Below, piece after piece: positions 21,550 to 31,480 of a stretch of 33,532 nt of DNA; the first letter of the stretch is position 1, and every line of letters begins with the position of its first letter. This DNA is from Byssochlamys sp. IMV 00236. Taxonomy: Eukaryota > Ascomycota > Eurotiomycetes > Eurotiales > Thermoascaceae. The translations under genes and the position numbers were made by a program. Below the pieces are notes generated by a model that was not told the origin of the DNA, made no database searches, and saw only the letters and a list, made by a program, of their open reading frames with translations. The stretch lies in contig MSJH02000791.1 in the NCBI GenBank assembly GCA_001931875.2, positions 1 to 33,532 of the forward strand. The letters run 5' to 3'.

Positions 21550-23484
21550 ATAAATAAGTTTTAAGATATTAGCCTTTTATATATTTATAGCATTTCTTTT
21601 ATTTCTAATATTAGCTATAGTATATATTATATAGTAGTTTATTACTATTTTAATAAGCTTCTTTAATATAGTTAGATTATGTAGATTCTTAATCTTTTTA
21701 AGTTTAAGATAATTAATTCTCTTATATTATAGTTAATATTTTTTCTTTTTTTTTAAATTTTATTTTAAGGAAATAAAAGGGCGATTTTATTTTAAAGAAA
21801 TAAAGAGGTAATCTAATTATAGTTAGATTCCTTAATTTTTTTTTTAAAAAATTCTTTCTCTTAATCTATAGCTATAATATTTAAAGTATCTTTAATAAGA
21901 AGTAATATAGTAAATATATATTATAATTATAATATCTAGTCTAAAAAAACTTTTTTAATAATATAAACTTTATATTTAATAGTATTTTAAATTATAACCT
22001 TATTTAATTTATTTAATATAGATATTAATCTTTTATTAAAGTATCTGTATATATTTAATTATTAATAGAATATCTTAAGTAATAAGAGATTTACTCTAAG
22101 ATTAAGTATAAATAATATATTCTTTAAGTTTAATATCTTTTTATTTTTATCTTTTAAGATAATTATCCTTATATATTTTAAATATAGAATTTCTTCGCCT
22201 ATATAAATATATCTCTATTAAATTTAAATTAATAGTTCTTTAAAATAATAGTTTTTATTAATTATATATAAACTAGTATTATTACCTATATATTATTAAA
22301 ATAAATTCTTACTAATAATATCCTTTAATAAATAAGTAATTTTATCTAAGATATAGTTATTAAAGGTAACTAAGGACTTTAATTAAGATTAACTCTTTTT
22401 AATATTTAAGGTTTCTTTTATATTATATATTTTATACCCTTTATTTTTTAATTTTTTATTCTTTAAAGATTTAACCTTCTTATAGATTTTATTAATTATC
22501 TTTATTATTATCTTATCTTAAATAATAAGATTATTAGATATTTATTTATAGGACTTTCTCTTCTATCTTTAATTATCTCTTATATTTTTCTAAGTAGTAA
22601 ATAAAAATAAGTAATCTTTAATATAATAATTCTTTTTATAGATATAGTATTTAATAAATTTCTACTTATTTTTTATAAAGAATATAGTAGTTAATTTTAT
22701 TTAAAACTAGCTCTTTATTTCTTTTAAAATAGCTAAAATATTATTTATTTCTAAGTTCTTATATATATTAATTACTGTCTTAATTATAATATACTTCTTA
22801 AATAATATTAAGAATAATTATTATATCTTAGCTTTAGATTAAGTTAAGAAAGATATTATATTATTAAATGCTGTAATTTTCTTCTCTATTTATTATAATT
22901 AACTTTAAGTATTTAAGATTATTTATCTAGAAGTTATTTAAAAATATATAAATAATTAAATAAATTAGCGCTTTTAATTAAGGAGAGTTTTTATATATTT
23001 TATTTATAGAGCTTTCTATAATATATATATATTATTAGAATTAATAAATCTGTTTTAATTATCTTTAAATAAATATTTAATAATCTAATATTAAGTAGCT
23101 ATATTAGCCTTATTAAACTAATTATTATTTAATCTTTTAATAAATTTAATAACTCTTTAGTAATCTTTATTAATAAGCTATTTCTTTATATAGATAAACT
23201 ATTTCTTATAATTTTCTTTTAAAAGAGTAAAAATAAGTTTCTCTTTTTTATTTTTAATATTATTTATTAAGAATATAATAATAATAAGTTAATATTCTAA
23301 CTTTTAATAGGATTTAATCTCTATTAGATTTAGTATTTAATATAATATTAAAATAGTCTTATTGCAGATTCTCTTATATAAAAGTAGCTTATTATTATTA
23401 GTTTAAACTTAAATATTTAAGATAAAAAAGTTTTTACTATATAGCTATTTTTCCCTAAGTTATTATAAACTTAAGCTTATAACT
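21550..23484 (-). pseudogene. Copia Y, right part: gag, protease, integrase N-terminal region
   Basis: On the minus strand this runs from the primer-binding site (complement of GCTTATAACT, 23475-23484) through gag to the start of the integrase core, where Z is inserted. It aligns with X (16688-18906) and W (29980-31850). The zinc-knuckle-like codon series is visible near 22630-22670 on the minus strand. Compared with X it carries a ~60-bp extra stretch near 21765-21830 (AAATAAAAGGGCGATTT and a TAATCTAATTATAGTTAGAT near-palindrome). No open frame survives. Confidence 0.8.
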
Positions 23485-23824
23485 ATTTAAAAAGAATAAG
23501 TTTTTAATTAGAATTCTCTAGATTAATTTAATAGCTTAAAGGGGCTAATATTATATTTAAGAAAAAAAGGTATATTAGCTTATATTATAGATATAAAAGG
23601 TAATAAAGTATTTTTTATTTAAATAATAGAGTTTTTATAAGAAGTTTAAAAAGAGATTTTTTTAAGCTCTATAATTTTATTATAATAAGATTATCTCTAA
23701 TAATTTTTTTAAAGTAAAATTATTCCTAAAGATTTTCTTGAAGTAAAATTATTCTTAAGGATTTTCTTAAAATAAAATCTATAGTATACTATTACTAGCT
23801 AGTTCTAACTATTATTTTATAATA
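23485..23824 (-). repeat. 5' LTR of copia Y (longer variant)
   Basis: Inverted LTR ending TTTATAATA at 23816-23824. It is about 340 bp against 272-274 bp for the other copies. The extra length includes a tandem duplication of a ~33-bp unit (TAAAATTATTCCTAAAGATT... then TAAAATTATTCTTAAGGATT...) at about 23703-23780. The outer five bases are TCTTA (23825-23829). MITE B lies 11 bp further on. Confidence 0.8.
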
Positions 23825-23835
23825 TCTTATAAAGT

Positions 23836-24354
23836 GGGCCTACACCTCGGCCCAGCCGGGGGCGAGCTCAGCCCACCCTAGAAGCTCAGCCTACCCGAGT
23901 ATTTTTACCATTTTTTAAGTGGGCCGAGCTTTTAAACTAAAAACTTCAAAAATTTATTAAAAGTCGAAACCTAAAGATATTTCACTCGAAATTAAATATT
24001 TATATAGGTTATAACCTATATCTTATATATATAAAAAAAGAAAAATTAAATATCTAAAAATCGATTTTTAAGAATTAAAAAACCAAGAAAGATTTGTAAT
24101 TTTTGAATTTCTATGTGTAATTTACTAACTCTTGCCCTAGCGTACCCAATTAAAATCCTAAAATCCTAATTTTAATATATAATGTAGACTAAAATATAAA
24201 TTATTTTATAATATTTTTTATATATTTCTACTATGCCTAAATAGGCTAGGAAAAATCAAAGTTTCTTGGGGTGCGCCGAGATCCCAAATACTTGGGTGGT
24301 ATGAGCTTTTAGGGTGGGCTGAGCTCGTCCCCGGCTGGGCTGAGCTACATCCCG
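23836..24354 (+). mobile_element. MULE-type MITE, copy B (complete, 519 bp)
   Basis: Terminal inverted repeats of about 60 bp: the left end starts GGGCCTACACCTCGGCCC and the complement of the right end starts CGGGATGTAGCTCAGCCC, then both share AGCCGGGG(G/A)CGAGCTCAGC. A 9-bp duplication TTATAAAGT flanks it (23827-23835 and 24355-24363). Long inverted repeats plus a 9-bp duplication point to a Mutator-like transposase acting in trans. A perfect 20-bp palindrome ATATAGGTTATAACCTATAT lies at 24002-24021. There is no open frame. The copy keeps abundant CA, TG and CG, so it has escaped RIP almost completely. Confidence 0.92.
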
Positions 24355-25030
24355 TTATAAAGTTACCTTAAATTTAAGGCTATTCTTTATAATTAATTAG
24401 GCTAATTAATTATCTGTTAAAATTATACTATATTTTTAAAATATAATTATTACTTTTATTTATTCTTTTTTAAGTACTCTATATATAATAGATAGTAATA
24501 TTATTATATGTATAATATTTATAGGCTAATTTTTTATAAAGTTAAAGTACTAATTAATAGTATTTAAGATAATAGCCTTTAATTCTTTCTTATATTAAAT
24601 ATTAAGAGTATATTCCTAGAATTTTAATACCTATTATATTAGTTATTTTAAATATATCTTTATAGACTAAAGGTATTATAAGCTTTTATAGTTAGTAAGT
24701 ATTATTATTATTATTTTATTATTAATATATTAATCTTATAATTATAATATATATTTAATAGCTAAGAGTTCTTTCTTATAAATAGAGTAATTTAATTTTA
24801 TATTACTTAATTTATAGCTATTATATATAATAGAGTATAATTAATTTTTTTTATCTTATTATATAAATATATATTTAATTACTTATTTTAATATATTTAT
24901 CTTAATAATAAATAGCTTCTCTTAGCTTAATTATATAAGTATTAGTTATAATATTAATATAGATTAAATTTATAAAAAGGCTATTTTATATATAGTATTT
25001 TATATAATTAGGCGGAATTTTTTTTAAGTT
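24355..25030 (-). pseudogene. Gypsy V RNase H and start of integrase
   Basis: On the minus strand the frame reads YKLSNIKLNYSIYKKELLAIKYIL near 24740-24830, matching the Y-S-x-K-L-x-x-x-E-x-N-Y-x-I-Y-D-K-E-L-L-A-I block. It continues with the T-N-Y-K-S-L-x-Y-L region (D-H-K-S-L) and a P-D-A-x-S-R-like end near 24560-24600. The integrase start is expected at about 24364-24540, but the rest is off the window behind copia Y. Stops sit at Gln/Trp codons. V is the oldest visible host of the other insertions. Confidence 0.82.
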
Positions 25031-25552
25031 ATCTTATTAGCCTCTTTTAATAGGTTTAATAATAAAGCTATTATCTATAAAAAGTATTATATAAACTATT
25101 AATAATAAATAGCTAGTCTTAAGAATTATTAAATTTTATATATATTCTTTAATTAAGGCTATTTAATAATAGCTTCTATTTTATTTAATATAAGGTAAAT
25201 ATACTTTCCTCTAATAATATATTTATAAAATTCTAGTTTAAATGCTATAAAAATATATTTAATTAGTTTAATATATAATTAGTTCTCTTATAAGATCTAT
25301 AAGATATTTTTAATATACTAATAATACTTTTCTCTTATATTTAAGAATATTAAGATATTATCTAAGTATACTATATATATTTTACTAAGATATTTATATA
25401 AAATAAAGTTTATTATAATTTAAAATATTATTATAGTATTTATAAGACTAAATAATATTATTAATTATTTAAACTTTTTAAAGATTATATTAAAGGCTAT
25501 TTTTAGAATTATATTTTTATTTATTTAAACTTACTAATACTCTAATACTGTA
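25031..25552 (-). pseudogene. Gypsy V reverse transcriptase, C-terminal part
   Basis: The catalytic motif at 25357-25368 reads YLDN within VYLDNILIFLNIRE (expected Y-L-D-D-I-L-I-F-S-x-x-x-E-E-H); only the second Asp is changed. Just upstream, FSLINTIIIF-stop matches F-G-L-T-N-A-P-A-T-F-Q. Downstream, KNIYKI-stop-QFLRLTSY matches the V-Q-x-F-L-G-F-A-N-Y-Y block. The domain is interrupted near 25552 by the foldback element and continues at 26927. Confidence 0.85.
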
Positions 25553-26926
25553 TTTAGTTATCTGACGACTGTTTTTACCTAACGATTACCTTTTCCCTAT
25601 AGAAAATTAGTAAATTTAAACCTTTATAACTTAACTATAATTAAATATTTTAAAATAAAATTTAATATATAGATACTATAAATATTAAAATTTAAATTAG
25701 TTAATTTTTTTTATTAAATATATTAGTAGTTATAATATTATAAGTAGTTAAAAATTAGTAAATTTTCTAAAGTTTTAACTTAATATAATTTAATTATTTC
25801 TTAATATTTTATTATAAAATAAATTATATATATTCTTTATACTATAAAGTTTATATAAAATATATAAAACTCTAGAAAATAATTATTATTTAATATAATA
25901 ATAATAGATAAAGTTTTAAAAATATAAAGTTTTTAATTAACTTTAAATTAATAATAACTTAAATAAATTTTTTATTTTAAAGCTTTAATATATTTATTAT
26001 TATTATATATTTATAATAAGGTTAAAGAAAATTTAAGAAAAAGCTTATAATATATTAATATTTAATATATTTTATTTTTAAAGCTAAAATATAGAAATTT
26101 ATTATTTTATATAAATAATTAATATAAATTTACTATTTCTTTATATTACTATTATTTATTATATATAAATAATATTAAAATATTAAAAAACTTTAAATAT
26201 TCTAGTTAAATTTATTTATATTAATAAAATATAAAGATTTTTAAAAATAATATTTTATATTATTTTAAAATATTTATTATATATATTAATTATTTAAATA
26301 ATTTTCTATAATATTTTATATATAAAAATTAATTATATATATTATTTAAGTTTATATTAGTAATAGTATTACTATAAATAGTAAAAATAATAATTTTTAT
26401 ATTTTAAAAATAAAACCTTTAAAAAAATTATAATAAATTCTAGAAACTTAAATTTTTTTAATTTTATTATAAATATAGAATAATAATTAATATATAAAAG
26501 CTTTAAAATAAAGAGTTTATATATATTTTTATTAATTTAAAGTTAATTAAAAATTTATATTCTTAAAACTTTCTTTATTATTATTATATTATATTACTAT
26601 TATTTTTTAAAGTTCTATATATTTTATATAGACTTTATAGTATAAAAAATATATATAATAAATTTTATAATAAAGTATTAAAGCATAAATAAATAATATT
26701 AAGTTAAAATTTTAGAAAATTTACTAACTTTAACTACTTATAGTACTATATATATTAATAAATTTTATAAAAAAAATAAATTAATTAAAAATTTATTATT
26801 TATAATATTTATATATTAAATTTTATTTTAAAATATTTAATTGTAGTTAAGTTATAAAGGTTTAGATTTACTAATTTTCTATAGGAGAAAAGCAGTTATT
26901 AAGTAAGAATAGTTAGTAGCTAGTTA
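25553..26926. mobile_element. ~1.37-kb foldback (near-palindromic) element
   Basis: The left arm (about 25553-26230) and right arm (about 26240-26926) are imperfect inverted copies over almost their whole length. For example CTATAGAAAATTAGTAAA at 25598-25615 has its complement in the TTTACTAATTTTCTATAG-type stretch at about 26866-26884. The outer tips TAGTTATCTGACGACTG and (complemented) TAGCTACTAACTATT are also related and keep more GC than the core. It splits the gypsy V RT. A TA may flank it, but the edges are uncertain by several bases. No open frame. Best reading: a non-autonomous foldback/long-TIR DNA element; an inverted pair of short elements is the alternative. Confidence 0.75.
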
Positions 26927-27300
26927 AAGATAGTAATAGATTAATCTTAATAAAGTATTTTGCCGACTTAATTATATTAAGAAGCTCTTAGATTTAAGAT
27001 AAGAGATATTTATTCTAGACTAATAGCTTATTTAAGGCTTAATAATTAATATATATTCTTTATTTCCTCTCCTTTTTTTTAATAAAAAGGATAAGAAATT
27101 CTTAAAGGCTAGTTAAAGGCTATATTAATCTCTTAATAATTAGCTCTTTTAGCTATTTCTTTAATTCTTAAAGGTAATTATATAATAAGAGATAAGAATT
27201 AATATTTACTAGTTTTACTTCCTCTATATTAATCTTATATTTAAATTCTCTATTAAGTAATAATATAGATAGTAATTTTATATAAAATATACTCTTATAT
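26927..27300 (-). pseudogene. Gypsy V reverse transcriptase, N-terminal part
   Basis: On the minus strand AKYFIKIN (26940-26965, expected A-K-Y-F-x-K-I-D-L) is preceded by the P-A-G-S-P-I-L-F-V-K-K-K-D-G region (observed ISYPF...KKG). Further upstream is NREFKYKINIEEVKLVNINSYLLL (expected D-H-x-I-x-L ... G-x-x-P-x-x-x-x-Y-x-L-S). This is the fingers part of gypsy RT and joins the palm at 25552 across the foldback element. Confidence 0.85.
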
Positions 27301-27830
27301 TTTATTAGTAATATTTAAAGTTTAAGGTCTATAATTTTTACTAGAGTAATTAGATTATTTAATTTTTTTAATCTTATTAATTTAATTAGCTATAATAATA
27401 TTTCTATAATATTCTTATATAAGGCTTATATTATTTAAGCGGTAAATATAATATTTAATATTATCTCTAGCGCTTATTTTAGCTTATATCTTATATTAAT
27501 AGAATTTAATTAGTATTATTAGCCCTATTAATTCTTTAATTATATTCTTAAGTTTCTCTAATTAATATAGGAATTATATTTCTTTAGCTAATTTCTTCTT
27601 AAGATTAAGTTATAGTCTTATATATTAATCTCTTATATATAAATTTTTTCTATTTAGCTCTTTATATATAAAAAGAGGTATTTATTTATTATAGCTATTA
27701 TATAATCTTTATTAAAAAATTTAATCTATAGAGGTTATTTTTCTTCTTAATATTTTTTTAATTATATTTTTTAAAGTAACTATTTTATTATAAATATATA
27801 GCTAGCGCTTAAATTTATTAAGATTTAAAT
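27301..27830 (-). pseudogene. Gypsy V protease region
   Basis: On the minus strand a segment near 27545-27615 reads IQDYNLILRRN-stop-LKKYN (expected D-Y-D-x-I-L-G-x-D-W-L-x-x-Y-N-P), the conserved C-terminal block of the gypsy aspartic protease. The active-site Asp-Ser/Thr-Gly was not found with confidence, though it should lie within 27620-27830. The protease would process Gag-Pol. Confidence 0.65.
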
Positions 27831-29707
27831 TTTTTAAGCTTTTTTAAATAGCCTAATCTACTCTTAAAAAAGGCTTAGTAATTTATTTAGTATAAATAAG
27901 TAGTCTTTTTAATTAAGTTACTTAATATCTTATATAATTATTTCTTTTTTTTTTCTCTTATTTTTCTTTAGGTTAAAATTATTTAATATCTTTAAAATAT
28001 CTTTCTATTAAGAAGCCTAATATAAATAATTAATAAGAGCTTTTAAGCTTATTAACCTTTAGTATTTTTTAATCTAGTAGTAGCTAGCTTAATTATCTTA
28101 TTATATAGAACTACTTAGTATTTACTTTACTTATATTCTATTTATTTATATTTATAATATATATTTCTTTATTTATATTATAGACTCTAAATAGATAAAT
28201 TTTTCTTAAGTTTATTTAAGCTTATAATAGCTATTATTAGCTAAGTAATATTTAAGTTTATTAAATTATTTATTAGAGAGTTTATATATTCTCTTATGTT
28301 TAAGTAAATTATTACTAAACTTTATTCTTATTATATAAAGTAAATAATTACTTAATTTAATATTCTTAGTTTATTCTTATATTAATATTATTCTATTTAT
28401 AATTTTAATTTAATATTCTTTATTATCTTTTATAAGATTATCTCTTTTAATAAATTAATATTTAAAAATAAAATAATCTCTTATAATATAAATATATATT
28501 CTTAAAAAGACTAAGACCTTAATTTATAATTTTTATATTATTCTTAATATTTTTTTAAATTATTATAGTCTTAAAAGTTATTTAAAAGCTATTTCTAAAA
28601 TTCTTATAATATATTAATATTAACTATTTTTCCCTTCTTAGCTTTTATATAAAGGTTTAACTATTTAATCTCTATATTATCTTATAAATAATCTTAGGCA
28701 AGTATTATTTTCTACTGCTTAATAGCTACTTAGCCTATTAAGTTCTTCTTATCTTTAAAATATTATTTTATTTTATTAATTTATTTTAATACTATATTAT
28801 TTTTAATCTAACTATTATATTTTAAAATATATATTAGCTTAAATATTTTATAATAAGTTATTACTATAGTTAAATTTAAATTATTATTTCTTTTAAATAG
28901 AGATAATCTTATATTAGTTAAAATAATAGTATTTAAGCTAATTAATAATATTAGTTATTTATTCCCCTTATTTTATAGTATATATACCTGCTATATATAT
29001 ATTTATTATATTTATATTTACTTTACTATTCTTAAGCCTAGCTATTTTAATTAACTATAATATTTAAGAAATATAGCTATAGCTAATTCTTAGAATAATT
29101 TATATATTTTTAAGCTTAGCGGTATTATTTATATTAGCTCTTATATTTATTATAGCTATAATTAAGCTTATAATTATTATTTTATAATTATTATTTCTTT
29201 AAATACTTTATATTAAATAAATTAAAGTTATAGATTAAGATATAATCTTTAAATAAGTTAAAAATATAAGAATTCTTATTATATCTTTTATAATTAGTTA
29301 ATAAAGTATAGCTTTAAGCTATTATTCTTCTATAGATTTACCGCTTAAGTAATCTTAATATAATATATTATTAAATATAAATTTATCTATAAAAGATTAT
29401 ATACTTTTCTTTATTTAAGTAAATATATCTTTTATCTATATATTCTATAAGATTATAAGATTAATTATATAATAAGGCTAAGCCTTATTATATAAATAAG
29501 CGAGTTAATTAGCTAAGCTAATTAGTTCTCTCGATAAAAAAAATTATTCGCTTAATTATCTAGATTATATAATATCTTAATATTATATTTTATTTTTATT
29601 TCTATAATTTAAGTTTATAAACTAATATTTAAATACTTTATTTTAATAAAGCTTTAAGAATTACTTATAGTAATAATAAGAATTCTTATTAATAAAATTA
29701 GAGAAAT
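27831..29707 (-). pseudogene. Gypsy V gag-side region (unresolved)
   Basis: The position upstream of V's protease fits gag and the 5' end. I could not identify capsid or zinc-knuckle motifs, and no LTR of V was recognised in the window. The region contains a cluster of hairpins at 29465-29560. It ends where copia W is inserted (29708); GAAAT (29703-29707) would be the left copy of W's target duplication. Confidence 0.45.
29465..29495. repeat. Perfect 14-bp inverted repeat with TAA loop
   Basis: Arms TTATATAATAAGGC and GCCTTATTATATAA separated by TAA. A second, similar hairpin lies at 29506-29524 (arms TAATTAGC and GCTAATTA, loop TAA). AAGCGA (29498-29503) and TCGCTT (about 29550) bracket the second one at larger scale. 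They lie in the gag-side part of gypsy V and could be a foldback remnant or part of a lost LTR. Confidence 0.7.
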
Positions 29708-29979
29708 TATTATAAAATAGCAGTTAAAACTAGTAAGTTTTAATATAATAAAGATTTTAATTTAAGGAAATCTTTAAGAATAATTTTACTTTAATAAAAT
29801 TAAGTAGCTTAAAAAAATTATTTCTTAAGCTTTATATAAAATTTATTGCCTTAAATAAAAATATATAAATATACTTTATATCTATTATATATGCTAATAC
29901 TCTTTTTTTTAAATATTATTAGTTTTTTAAATTATTAGATTAGTTTAAGAAATTTTATCTAGACTTATTTTTTTTAATT
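29708..29979 (+). repeat. 5' LTR of copia W
   Basis: 272-bp LTR, starting TATTATAAAATAGCAG and ending TTTTTTAATT, homologous to the Z LTRs. It is followed by AATTATAAGCC, the RIP-altered primer-binding site (probably TGGTTATAAGCC-like originally; inference). The matching 3' LTR is outside the window. Confidence 0.85.
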
Positions 29980-29989
29980 AATTATAAGC

Positions 29990-30900
29990 CTAAATTTATA
30001 ATAACTTAAGAGAAATAGCTATATAATAAAAACTATTTTATCTTAAATATTTAAGTTTAAACTAATAATAATAAATTACTCTTATATAAAAGAATTTATA
30101 ATAAAACTATTTTAATATTATATTAAATATTAAATCTAGTAAAAGTTAGATTTTATTAAAGATTAGAGAATTAACTTATTATTATTATATTCTTAATAAA
30201 AGATAAAGATAGTAAGAGAAAGAAATTAGTTTTTATTCTCTTAAGAGAAAACTATAAGATATAGTTTTTATATATAAAAAAATAGCTCTTTAATAAAGAT
30301 TACTAGAATATTATTAAATTATTTAAAAAAAAGAAGAGTTAAAATAAAAAGATATTTAGAAAGACTAATATAATTATATAATATTAAATTATTAAATGCC
30401 TTTTAGATAATAATTAAGAGAACTTTATAAATTTATTTAATATAGAGAATTTATAAAAGGGATTATAAATAAAATATAAATAATCCCTTTTTACTTAAAA
30501 ATATTAGCTTATTTAATAATATATATAATTTTAAATAACCTCTAGATAGATAATTTTAAATATTTAAAGATAATTAAACTTAATAGAAAAAAAGATTAAA
30601 ATATATAATAAAAATATATCTTCTTTAATTAAATCTAAAGCTAAAATTTAATAATTATTCTTAGCCTTATTTAAAAAATATATTATTATTAAAATAGCAA
30701 TTAATATATAAATAAGCCTAAATATAGATAAAATTCTAAGTATCTTAAAGAAGGTAAAAGCCTAACTTTAAATAAAGCTAATTATTATATTTTTTATTAA
30801 AAATAAATAAATTTTAATTAAATACTATATCTATAAAAAGAATTATTATATTAAAAACTGCTTATTCTTATTTATTATTTAAAAAAGTATAAGAAATAGC
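29990..30900 (+). pseudogene. Copia W gag with zinc-knuckle-like motif
   Basis: The gag-position region upstream of the protease. At 30823-30861 thirteen codons read YYIYKKNYYIKNC. Reversing CA/TG-type changes in Tyr codons gives a Cys-x2-Cys-x4-His-x3-Cys-like spacing, one residue shorter than the usual x4 before the last Cys. The Y and X copies carry the same spacing. In the family Gag packages element RNA and the knuckle binds it. The motif is inferred, since only the last Cys is still TGC here. Confidence 0.6.
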
Positions 30901-31480
30901 TAAAGATAAAAAAAGAAATCCCTTAAATAAATATTTAATAGTCTTATTATCTAGAATAAGAAGATAATAAACTTAATTACTAAACTCTATAAAGAGATTT
31001 AATCTTTAAAAAATAAGAGATTAAAAAATAAGAAGTATAGAATATATAAGGTAAAAAAAACCTTAGATTTTAAAAAAAGCTAATCTTAATTAAAATCCTT
31101 AATTTTAGTTATTTTTAATAACTAAATCTTATATAAGATTATTTATTTTTTAAAAGATATTATTAATAAAAATTTATTATAATAATATATAAATAGCAGT
31201 ATTAATTTATATATAACTAATAAAAATTATTATTTTAAAAGACTATTTATTTAAATTTAATAGAGATATATTTATATAGGTAAAGAGATTCTATATTTAA
31301 AATATATAGAAATAGCTATTTTAAAAGATAAGAATAAGAAAATATTAAACTTAAAAAATATATTACTTATATTAAATCTTAGGGTAAATCTCTTATTAAC
31401 TAAGATATTCTGCTAATAATTAAATATATATAGATATTTTAATAAAAGAATAATATCTATATTAAATAAGTTAAATAAAA
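30901..31480 (+). pseudogene. Copia W protease and pre-integrase region
   Basis: At 31192-31206 the frame reads NSSIN where copia proteases have D-S-G-x-x (followed by L-Y-I-T, expected H-M-T). The downstream block LKNILLILNLRVNLLLTKIFC (31345-31405) matches L-x-x-V-L-Y-V-P-x-L-x-x-N-L-L-S. This is the aspartic protease that cleaves Gag-Pol. The catalytic Asp reads Asn. Confidence 0.75.

Noticed and set aside
23485..23835. Reading MITE B and the adjacent copia LTR as one element
   Set aside because: The 9-bp duplication TTATAAAGT lies between them and is repeated at 24355-24363. The MITE also occurs alone in copies A and C, so the LTR is separate.
29465..29560. Hairpins read as a transcription terminator or tRNA
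   Set aside because: They are in a degraded eukaryotic retroelement. The arms are AT-rich with a 3-base loop, and no cloverleaf can be formed.
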